Source of the DNA: Candidatus Coatesiibacteriota bacterium
Lineage (GTDB): Bacteria > RBG-13-66-14
Length of the DNA stretch: 6,139 bases
NCBI GenBank assembly: GCA_030631385.1
Contig: DAOVLG010000120.1
Span: forward strand, 1 to 6,139
Direction: 5' to 3'
Both the position numbers and the translations under genes were made by a program. Shown one piece after another: positions 1 through 5,929 of this stretch; position 1 is the first letter of the stretch; the number at the start of each line of letters is the position of its first letter. The notes beneath the pieces are model-generated. The model was not told the origin of the DNA. It worked only from the letters and a program-made list of their open reading frames with translations, and ran no database searches.

Positions 1-468
1 CCCATCGTCGGCAACGGCGTACATGAAAAGATTAGCACCGTCGGTTGGTACTGGGATAAGAAGATTCGGATCAACTAAGTAGGCGCCATCGTCTGTGTCA
101 ATTTGTGTATACCAAATATCAAATAATCCTGATGTATTCCTTCGCCAGAAAACATGGGCATGACCTTGAAAATCTACGGCTACGGTTGGATATCCATCAA
201 CAACGCCATCTTCCTCAAAGATACGTGTGGGAGGGATAGTCAAAGTCCCATCTTCTGCAACTTGAGCGTAACTCACATCATAGTAGACAGTAGCCCAAGC
301 ACTATCCCAGACAACGAACATCTCGTCATTTGGCGTGTATTTTGCAACGGGATAATCTTCGGGATGATCGCTATCAACGATAAAAATCGGATCGGACCAG
401 GGGAAGTTATCAATAACCTGGCCAAAAACAGTTGTAGCAAGAAAGATACTGACAATTAAGCGTTTCAC
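1..468 (-). CDS. Secreted BNR/sialidase-like beta-propeller protein, N-terminal part (gene runs off the left edge)
   Basis: I translated 156 residues from a GTG at 468; the frame is open to the window edge. It begins MKRLIVSIFLATTVFGQ, a short signal peptide with likely cleavage near VFG/Q, so the product is exported. The mature part has propeller-like strands such as NDEMFVVWDS, YPTVAVDFQGHAHVFW and FDIWYTQID, which resemble the 'hVvW...dIyY' blades of BNR/sialidase-like repeat proteins. No catalytic residues can be judged in this partial sequence, so a sialidase activity is not claimed. The GTG start is supported by GGAG eight bases upstream (477-480) and by exact conservation of start and ribosome-binding site in the paralogue at 5930. 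Over the first 70 residues the two proteins are about 70% identical by hand count. Secretion is well supported; the fold is an inference from sequence pattern. Confidence 0.75.
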   Translation of the reverse strand, partial: MKRLIVSIFLATTVFGQVIDNFPWSDPIFIVDSDHPEDYPVAKYTPNDEMFVVWDSAWATVYYDVSYAQVAEDGTLTIPPTRIFEEDGVVDGYPTVAVDFQGHAHVFWRRNTSGLFDIWYTQIDTDDGAYLVDPNLLIPVPTDGANLFMYAVADDG

Positions 469-574
469 TATTTTATCTCCAAGGCTCCTTCACCGATAGT
501 ATAGTGTAGTAATAAGAGGTTAATAGAAAGGGGGGTACAATCTCCCCTTTCTTTAATTTGTGAAGACTACAAGA
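469..574 (-). other. Spacer between the small tail ORF and the left BNR-like gene, copy 1
   Basis: This is a 106-base noncoding stretch, read leftward. It contains, in order, TCTTGTAGTCTTCAC, a GAAAGGGG/CCCCTTTC hairpin, a TATACTAT box and the GGAG ribosome-binding site. Nearly the same sequence occurs in opposite orientation at 5826-5929. The first ~62 bases differ by about five substitutions and one indel; a short indel follows near the TATACTAT box. It therefore belongs to the inverted duplicated module. Confidence 0.7.
526..551 (-). terminator. Terminator-like hairpin after the leftward operon
   Basis: There is a perfect 8-bp stem, GAAAGGGG (526-533) with CCCCTTTC (544-551), and a 10-base loop. 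It lies 23 bases past the stop of the 55-residue ORF. The following leftward sequence (TATTAACCTCTTATTA) is only moderately T-rich, so efficiency is uncertain. The same hairpin, with loop changes, follows the tail at 5823-5825, which supports function. Confidence 0.6.
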
Positions 575-742
575 TTATGGTGCGTTATCGTGGGTTGCGT
601 CGTGGTGGAACTGTCCCCATTCGATGTCGCCCTCGGCGGACTCCTCCAGGGGGCCACCGTACCATGCTTCCTGGTCGACGTAGTCCACGGCGGAAACTAC
701 ACTACAGACGCACAGTACTACAATTAACGTCGCGTATTTCAT
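575..742 (-). CDS. Small secreted peptide: signal peptide joined to a VCBS-protein tail
   Basis: This is a 55-residue ORF. It starts MKYATLIVVLCVCSVVSA, a clear signal peptide, followed by about 37 acidic residues ending in IEWGQFHHDATHDNAP and TAA. The last 17 residues match, with one difference (H/Q), the C-terminal end of the VCBS protein remnant ending at 5825. 'WxxFxHDxxHxx' closings are common at the ends of FG-GAP proteins in candidate phyla. The ATG at 742 lies 25 bases after the stop of the upstream gene, so it is probably co-transcribed. The ribosome-binding site is weak (AGAG); a TTG at 766 is a poorer alternative because it would put extra residues before the signal peptide. It may be a real small secreted protein, or the remnant of a larger VCBS protein that lost its propeller by internal deletion. 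I slightly favour the remnant. Confidence 0.55.
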   Translation of the reverse strand: MKYATLIVVLCVCSVVSAVDYVDQEAWYGGPLEESAEGDIEWGQFHHDATHDNAP

Positions 743-767
743 GGCACTCTTTGGTTTGATGACCAAA

Positions 768-3155
768 CTACCGCGAAATTGCCAAACGTTTGACCAGAGA
801 ACCTGAATCCGATTCGAGCCGATAGAAGTAGATGCCGCCTGAAGTTGAACCGCAATCCCAGACGACGTGATGATGACCCATCACCCGGTGACCCTCGACG
901 AGTACGGCAACCCGACGCCCGGAGAGATCGTACACGGTGAGATTCACCCAGCTATCATATGGTATTGAATACCGAAGGTGCACCTCATCGCGGGCCGGAT
1001 CGGGGTAAGCGTCCTCCAAAGAGAAGGCGACTACAACGGCGGGGATTGGTACCTCCTCCGTCGGACCAAAGCGGTGGACTACCCCATGGGCATCCAGGAC
1101 CTCGACCCAGTACTCCATCGTCGAACCAGGCTGGGGGTCCCGATGCAGGAACGTCCTCGCCGTCGAGGGGAGCCAGGATCGGTGTAGGTTTTCCGGAGAT
1201 TCACCCTCAACGCATCCCAACACACCGACACCGGCTGGAAGCTCACCGGCGTAATCCCACCGGATCAACACACCCTCGTCCCGGAGCGCCGCCGACAGTC
1301 CGATAAGAGCTATGTCCGACTCGTCTTCGGTGGTAAAGTCGAAGGGATTCGGCGCCGTGGAACCGCCCAGGTGCAGGCCGTACTTAGACACCGCGTCCAC
1401 CAGCTCGAAGGTGTAATCGGTGGTGAATTCGAAGTCGTCGTGGGTTAAGAGTGCGATGCGGTTGTACGTGGTCCACTCGGCCTCCCATCCACCCGGATCC
1501 GGTTCGCAGGTGAATTGAAGGAGAGAAGGATCGGGGTCCATCTCCACGTCGAAGGCCAGCAGGACCCGGAAATCCACCGGTACGTCGAACTCGTTATCGT
1601 AGGGCTCCGTGGCGACGAGTATCGGGGCGGTTGGAATCAGCCAGTTGACCTCAATCTCCCGGAAGTGCGGGCTGTTACCCGTATCCTGTGTCGAGAGGGA
1701 CACGCGGTACTGGAAGTACCGGTCGCCGTCGTTGATATATTCGCTCAGATCGTCCCCCGAGGCGTCCACCGGTGCCCAGCCACCCATGTCGGTGTAATCG
1801 CCGGAGGAGCGCACGTCCACGGTGCAATCGGTGTCCGGCGCGAGGTCAACGGTCCAGTTGATCTCCCCCCAATCGGCCGTCGTGTCCTCGATGTCCAGGA
1901 TGGAGCTGACCAGGTTGCCGTCCTCTTTGTACTCGATGGGCTCCCACCATCTGAGGTAGTACCCCATATCGGAGCCGCCCAAGATCTCATCGGTGCCGTC
2001 GGTGTCCATGTCACCGGTTTCGATGCAAATGGGGCGGAAGAAGTCAAGTATCTGTTCGGTCCAACTGTCGCACGATCCGTCGGCGTTCTCCCACCAGGTC
2101 AGGGAGTAGGAATTACTCGACACGATGACGTCGTTGTCGCCGTCCTCGTCGTAATCTACGACCTCGATGTCCTCAGCACCGTCGCCGCCGATCATGTGCT
2201 CGATCCAACTGTTGCCTCCACCGGTGACGTTCTCCCACCAACTCACCGGACCTTCATGTTCCTCCCCGCCCAGGACGTCGGCGTCCCCGTCCATATCCAG
2301 ATCACAGACGCACACCGTTTTGGGGTTCTCCACCTCCGCGATGACGTGTTCCTCCCATTGCACGGCACCACCGAGATTCTCCCACCAGTAAAGCGTTTCA
2401 TCATAATTGGAAACGCCCACGACGTCGAGGTCGTCATCTCCGTCCACGTCGTCCACCGCGATGCACGTCATCCCCCATTCCGCCTCGCCGATCAGGTGGA
2501 TCGGCCAGTTCACCATGCCGGTATTTTCCCACCAGACGGCCGCTGTGTTGTAGTAGTGCGTTGTGCCAACAAGGTCAAGGTCGTCGTCGTCGTCCATATC
2601 TGCCGGGCAAATGCAGTACACGTATTCCGCCTCATCGTCAAGTACGTGGTACTGCCAACTGTCGCCGTCGCCGGTGAGGTTCTCCCACAGGGTGACGAAG
2701 AAGTCCGAGCTGTTCCTGGTTATTACGACGTCTACGTCATCGTCGTCATCGAAGTCGGCGCCGACGGCGCGTATCACCGCGTGGGCGTTATCGTCTATCG
2801 CGTGCTCGTTCCACCTCGTCCCGGAGCCGTCCAGGTTCTCCATCCAGGTGACCATCCGGTCACCGCGGGAGACGTGGATGATGTCTTCGTCGTCGTCGCC
2901 GTCCACGTCCACGACGTCGAGATCGACCGCCCCGTAGTAAACGCTGACGATGGGCTGGTAATTCGGTTCGTAGTCCAAGCGAAGCCCGAATAAAGTAAGA
3001 CCGTGATGAATGTCGATCGCAGTGTCGTAATCGTCATACCAGTGCTCCACCGGCCCTGGGACGCCGTCCCCGCCGTCCCACTGCGACTGTGATTCACTCC
3101 CGGTCAGAGCCAACGTGAGCCGGAAGAGAAGGAGGACGGCTAGATATCTACTCAT
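768..3155 (-). CDS. Secreted seven-repeat FG-GAP/VCBS propeller protein with SbsA-type Ig domain and C-terminal sorting domain
   Basis: The product has 795 residues. Order of parts: signal peptide (about 1-19, MSRYLAVLLLFRLTLALTG); SQWDGGDGVPGPVEHW segment (24-39); seven FG-GAP/VCBS repeats (about 74-408), each with an Asp loop such as DVDGDDDLD and a WWEN motif; a beta-sandwich module (about 412-506, 'LVSSILD...YFQYRVSLST'); a bacterial Ig-like SbsA/Big_5-type domain (about 508-610, 'VATEPYDNEFDVPVD...FDFTTE'); an FnIII-like module (about 615-707) ending RFGPTEEVPIP; and a FlgD-like/T9SS type A-like C-terminal domain (about 711-795, AYPDPARDEV, VYDLSGRRV, ending VKRLAISR). The Asp loops are the calcium-binding type known from integrin FG-GAP repeats, so Ca2+ binding is likely. 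Start ATG has GGAGAGGAA just upstream. It lies 61 bases after its paralogue at 3217-5307; only this copy has the Big_5-like insertion. An extracellular adhesive or structural role is inferred; no enzyme motif is seen. Confidence 0.93.
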   Translation of the reverse strand: MSRYLAVLLLFRLTLALTGSESQSQWDGGDGVPGPVEHWYDDYDTAIDIHHGLTLFGLRLDYEPNYQPIVSVYYGAVDLDVVDVDGDDDEDIIHVSRGDRMVTWMENLDGSGTRWNEHAIDDNAHAVIRAVGADFDDDDDVDVVITRNSSDFFVTLWENLTGDGDSWQYHVLDDEAEYVYCICPADMDDDDDLDLVGTTHYYNTAAVWWENTGMVNWPIHLIGEAEWGMTCIAVDDVDGDDDLDVVGVSNYDETLYWWENLGGAVQWEEHVIAEVENPKTVCVCDLDMDGDADVLGGEEHEGPVSWWENVTGGGNSWIEHMIGGDGAEDIEVVDYDEDGDNDVIVSSNSYSLTWWENADGSCDSWTEQILDFFRPICIETGDMDTDGTDEILGGSDMGYYLRWWEPIEYKEDGNLVSSILDIEDTTADWGEINWTVDLAPDTDCTVDVRSSGDYTDMGGWAPVDASGDDLSEYINDGDRYFQYRVSLSTQDTGNSPHFREIEVNWLIPTAPILVATEPYDNEFDVPVDFRVLLAFDVEMDPDPSLLQFTCEPDPGGWEAEWTTYNRIALLTHDDFEFTTDYTFELVDAVSKYGLHLGGSTAPNPFDFTTEDESDIALIGLSAALRDEGVLIRWDYAGELPAGVGVLGCVEGESPENLHRSWLPSTARTFLHRDPQPGSTMEYWVEVLDAHGVVHRFGPTEEVPIPAVVVAFSLEDAYPDPARDEVHLRYSIPYDSWVNLTVYDLSGRRVAVLVEGHRVMGHHHVVWDCGSTSGGIYFYRLESDSGSLVKRLAISR

Positions 3156-3216
3156 TTCCTCTCCAACGGTGTGAACAGATTACAAATATCCTCGACTTTG
3201 CCAGTGATGACTGAGT

Positions 3217-5307
3217 TTACCGAGCGATTACAAACCGCCGGCTGAGGGTCCCCATCTCGGTTGATAACACGCAAAGATACACGCCTGGTGAAGCGTCGGC
3301 GCAGTTCCAGACGATATTATTCCTCCCGATCGGCCACTCACCGTCGGCCAGTTCGGCAATCCGGCGACCGGCCAGATCGTACACCGTCAACTCCACCCTC
3401 CCCCCCACCGGGAGGTAGAAGGCAACGGTGAGGCTGTCGCCGGCCGGATTCGGGTAGACCGAAAGCGACGACTCCGAACCAAACTCGGGAACCGACACAG
3501 CCTCGGTGGGACCGAAGCGATCAACCGCCTCATCGCCCATGAGTCCTTCAAACACCTCAAGCCAATAAACGTACTCCACTCCCGGAACCACACCCCGATC
3601 CAGGTAACAAACCGCCTCACCGGAAAGACAACCTTCGTGAACCGGGATCAACCCGGTATCCGGGGATTGTCGTAACAGTCTAAAGCCAAAGGGACGATCC
3701 CCAGTGACGTTCCACTCGATCAGGATGCCCTCTCGTGTGGGGGAAGCGCTTAATTCAACGTCCCCAATCCCGGAGGCCTCGTCCCACTCCAGGTTGATTT
3801 CTGAAAAGATCGGGGATACGTCCGTGTCGGATGAGCTCAGGGATACCTTGTACTGGAAGTAGCGCAGTCCGTCGGGGATGATCTCCGTCAAATCGGTTCC
3901 CGAGGAAGGCACCTCCGACCAATCGCCCATCCGCTGTGGATCATCGGAGGCTCGTACGCCGACGGTTAATGATGTCCCATCCGGCGTGTCAGCTATCCAC
4001 TCCAGAGGCCCCCAGGCGGCGGCTGCCTCCGTATCCAGGATCGAACCCACGAGCTCCCCAGACGGTCTAAATGCGGTGATCTCGAACCAGAGGATCCTGT
4101 CCTCCACCTTGACCGCGGCGCAGATATCCAGATCGCCATCGCCGTCTACATCGGTTGTGTGAACCTCTTGAGCGCCAATGGATGTGCGCACTCCGCGTTC
4201 ACACCAGTTAAGCCCATCTCCACTGGAATTTTCCCACCAGGCGATATAGTTCATCATTTGATCAATAGCCGTTACGTCAAAGTCACCGTCCCCGTCCAGA
4301 TCAGCCGCCTCCCCGGCGCAACCCTCGTACAGGTCATCATCTATATAGTGGTGCTCCCAGTCGGTTCCCTGACCGTCAATGTTCTCCGACCATCCAACGT
4401 GACTGCGTTCGGTGTACATGACATCGTAATCACCATCCCAGTCAACATCAACTGCATCCAGCGCGATGGGGCCGCTATAGGGTCCTACCTCGTGTTTGAG
4501 AAAGCTACCTCCATACCCATCTACATTCTCCCACCAAGCCGCCCTTTCCCCCCTGGCTCCACCCAAAACGTCTGCATCCCCGTCATGGTCGAAATCAACG
4601 GCGTAGACATCCTCAACGCCATCGTAGTCGTCGACCGTATGTTTTATCCACACATATCCGCCGCCGTCAGCATTCTCCCACCATACAACCTCATAATCCC
4701 ATTCTATTGCACAAAAGAGATCAACATCGTCGTCGCGGTCAACATCAGCCGCTGATACGGCGCGCGGATGACGTGATTCTAAATCGATAGGAATTCTTAA
4801 CCATTGACTGCCGTCACCGACCAGGTTTTGCCACCACGTAACTTCACTACTCCAAGAAGAGGCACCGACGATGTCGTCGTCGCCATCTCCGTCAATATCG
4901 ATGGCGTATACGCATTCGGGGTCGCCGTAGCCTTCGTCGATAATCCTCTTCTCCCAATTATCTCCCGAACCGTCCAGGTTAACCCACCAAGCTACATCGT
5001 CACACCTTCCGGCACCGCCGATGATATCAACGTCGCCGTCACCGTCCAGATCGGAGGAGTAAACGCATTGTGCCCCGTCAAAATCCTCACCGACCACATG
5101 CATCAGGGGTTCTATGAGTGGGAAGGAGGAGAGGGCGAGCTGACCCGGGATGGCGAGCCAGGATGCATGATCGGCGGAGGCGAAGGTGTTACACCATTCA
5201 GTGACCGGACCCGGAACGCCCCCGCCGCCGGACCAGTCGGTCTGCGTCTCGCTCTCGGCGAAGACCGCCACCAGGAATGACATCACCAACAGAAGAGTCG
5301 TTCGCAT
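3217..5307 (-). CDS. Secreted seven-repeat FG-GAP/VCBS propeller protein with C-terminal sorting domain
   Basis: The product has 696 residues from the ATG at 5307, which is preceded by GGAGGAG (5310-5316). An in-frame TTG at 5355 would add 16 residues ahead of the signal peptide and lies almost at the predicted transcription start, so it is rejected. Parts: signal peptide MRTTLLLVMSFLVAVFA; TDWSGGGGVPGPVTEW (23-38); seven FG-GAP/VCBS repeats (about 78-410) with loops such as DLDGDGDVD and WWEN/WWQN motifs; beta-sandwich module (about 415-508, LVGSILDTE ... YFQYKVSLSS); FnIII-like module (about 515-607, ILIEWNVTGDRPFGF, then DRFGPTEAV); FlgD-like/T9SS type A-like C-terminal domain (about 612-696, VYPNPAGDSLTV, TVYDLAGRRIAEL, ending RRFVIAR). 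It is the first gene of the leftward operon and a paralogue of the next gene. Seven repeats suit a seven-bladed, calcium-stabilised propeller. Export and a sorting-type tail are well supported; whether a T9SS exists in this organism cannot be seen here. Confidence 0.95.
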   Translation of the reverse strand: MRTTLLLVMSFLVAVFAESETQTDWSGGGGVPGPVTEWCNTFASADHASWLAIPGQLALSSFPLIEPLMHVVGEDFDGAQCVYSSDLDGDGDVDIIGGAGRCDDVAWWVNLDGSGDNWEKRIIDEGYGDPECVYAIDIDGDGDDDIVGASSWSSEVTWWQNLVGDGSQWLRIPIDLESRHPRAVSAADVDRDDDVDLFCAIEWDYEVVWWENADGGGYVWIKHTVDDYDGVEDVYAVDFDHDGDADVLGGARGERAAWWENVDGYGGSFLKHEVGPYSGPIALDAVDVDWDGDYDVMYTERSHVGWSENIDGQGTDWEHHYIDDDLYEGCAGEAADLDGDGDFDVTAIDQMMNYIAWWENSSGDGLNWCERGVRTSIGAQEVHTTDVDGDGDLDICAAVKVEDRILWFEITAFRPSGELVGSILDTEAAAAWGPLEWIADTPDGTSLTVGVRASDDPQRMGDWSEVPSSGTDLTEIIPDGLRYFQYKVSLSSSDTDVSPIFSEINLEWDEASGIGDVELSASPTREGILIEWNVTGDRPFGFRLLRQSPDTGLIPVHEGCLSGEAVCYLDRGVVPGVEYVYWLEVFEGLMGDEAVDRFGPTEAVSVPEFGSESSLSVYPNPAGDSLTVAFYLPVGGRVELTVYDLAGRRIAELADGEWPIGRNNIVWNCADASPGVYLCVLSTEMGTLSRRFVIAR

Positions 5308-5359
5308 CACTCCTCCACTTGCGATTACTGGAATCAAATAAAACTTGTCCAGCAATTAC

Positions 5360-5388
5360 ATTATAAAGCAAACCACCAGTCATTACAA
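5360..5388 (-). promoter_or_regulatory. Sigma-70-like promoter of the leftward FG-GAP operon
   Basis: On the minus strand there is TTGTAA (5383-5388; 4 of 6 to TTGACA), then a 17-base spacer, then TATAAT (5360-5365; 6 of 6). Transcription would begin near 5353, giving a leader of about 45 bases before the ATG at 5307. The position directly upstream of the first gene and the ideal spacing make it credible. Confidence 0.6.
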
Positions 5389-5400
5389 CGAATATGTGTG

Positions 5401-5594
5401 CCTACCGGCTCGACTCTCTTTGACGGCCTGGTCCCCGGCCTCCAGGCGTAGCGGGTGGGCACCGGCGGACTCCCCGGCGTCTGGGAGAACCCGATCCGCT
5501 TCACGGGCTACTACGACGACCCGCTCTTCGAGCACCGCTACGCGCGGGCGAGGTACTACGACCCGTACACGGGAGGCTCCTGGGGCGCGATCCG
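5401..5594 (+). pseudogene. RHS repeat-associated core fragment, disrupted
   Basis: Read in frame from 5401, the sequence gives PTGSTLFDGLVPGLQA, a TAG stop at 5449-5451, then RVGTGGLPGVWE, NPIRFTGYYDDP, and RYARARYYDPYTG. This matches the RHS core signature 'NPyRFTGyyyD...YYyrARYYDPxtGRFlsrDP'. After YTG the frame must shift by one base: reading from 5571 gives GRLLGRDP, exactly the expected continuation. A single missing base near the GGG at 5571-5573 explains this. Only the last ~60 residues of a core are present, with no start codon, repeats or upstream RHS gene; the left side runs into the divergent operon promoter. It is therefore a broken fragment of a polymorphic-toxin/RHS-type gene. 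A sequencing error could explain the frameshift but not also the stop and the missing 5' part. Confidence 0.75.
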
Positions 5595-5825
5595 GTTAAT
5601 TTCGAGTATGACAAAGCTACAATTGATCCCTCCTTACCCTTCACAATATACGAATCGATCTCACCCTATTGCATGCCGGCAGTCGGCGACATTGATGGCG
5701 ACGGTGACGCGGAGCTAATCTTCGCCGCAGGCAGGAGAATCGTGGCGATCAACCTGGATGGCGACGCAGACGACATTGAGTGGGGCCAGTTCCAGCATGA
5801 TGCGACTCACGATAACGCACCATAG
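5595..5825 (+). pseudogene. C-terminal end of a VCBS/FG-GAP protein, fused in frame behind the RHS fragment
   Basis: The frame set by GRDP of the RHS fragment continues without a stop as VNFEYDKATIDPSLPF, then a VCBS repeat AVGDIDGDGDAELIF, then RRIVAINLDGDADDIEWG and the closing QFQHDATHDNAP with TAG at 5823-5825. The Asp loop DIDGDGDAE is a typical FG-GAP/VCBS calcium loop. The only internal ATG (5673) would start a 50-residue piece without signal peptide or clear ribosome-binding site, so this is better read as a gene end than as an independent gene. The final 17 residues, the stop and the following spacer are duplicated in inverted orientation at 469-628. The upstream part of the original VCBS gene is missing; the junction with RHS sequence lies near 5595. 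Confidence 0.7.
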
Positions 5826-5929
5826 TCTTGTAGTCTTCATAAATCAAAGAAAGGGGAGGTTGCACCCCCCCTTTCTATTAACCTCTTTTTACGCTATACT
5901 ATTTGTGAAGGAGCCCTGGAGATAAAATA
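5826..5929 (+). other. Spacer before the right BNR-like gene, copy 2
   Basis: This is a 104-base noncoding spacer matching the reverse complement of 469-574. It holds TCTTGTAGTCTTCAT, a G/C-rich hairpin, TATACTAT (5895-5902), AAGGAG (5908-5913) and the likely ribosome-binding site GGAG (5918-5921), eight bases before GTG. A -10-like TATACT conserved in both copies may mark a promoter for the BNR-like gene, but no convincing -35 is visible. Confidence 0.65.
5849..5890 (+). terminator. Terminator-like hairpin after the VCBS tail
   Basis: The stem is GAAAGGGG (5849-5856) with CCCCTTTC (5868-5875) around an 11-base loop; a T run (5886-5890) follows after a ten-base gap. It lies 23 bases beyond the stop codon. 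The stem is identical to the left copy while the loop differs, which supports selection on pairing. Confidence 0.6.

Larger units (their letters stand above)
259..628 (-). repeat. Left arm of a diverged inverted repeat (VCBS tail, spacer, BNR-like gene start)
   Basis: From the GAC codon at 626-628 leftward, the reverse complement aligns with 5772-6139: 16 codons of the VCBS tail plus stop, the hairpin spacer, and the first 70 codons of the BNR-like gene. Identity by eye is about 80% in the BNR coding part and near 90% across the hairpin. The outer end is set only by the window edge on the right, so the true repeat is probably longer. Confidence 0.85.

Noticed and set aside
154..459. 101-codon plus-strand frame at the left edge
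   Set aside because: It overlaps the minus-strand BNR-like gene, whose frame is conserved in the paralogue at 5930; the plus-strand product has no recognisable feature.
1515..2993. 492-codon open frame on the plus strand opposite the 795-residue FG-GAP gene
   Set aside because: It is the antisense shadow of Asp-rich repeats (GAC/GAT read backwards as Val/Ile codons). It has no signal peptide, domain or ribosome-binding evidence, while the minus-strand frame has all of these.
3156..3216. Possible internal promoter between the two FG-GAP genes
   Set aside because: The 61-base gap has AT-rich patches but no -35/-10 pair with proper spacing; co-transcription from 5360-5388 is simpler.
4159..5280. 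Plus-strand open frames of 198 and 158 codons opposite the 696-residue FG-GAP gene
   Set aside because: Same shadow effect: Val/Ile-rich low-complexity products mirroring the FG-GAP repeats.
5426..5447. GCCTGG/CCAGGC inverted repeat
   Set aside because: A six-base stem with a ten-base loop in GC-rich former coding DNA; no T tract and no conservation to support a terminator or operator.
5345..5599. 84-codon plus-strand frame rich in Arg/Ser/Thr
   Set aside because: It is out of frame with the RHS signature, which is clearly readable in the neighbouring frame.
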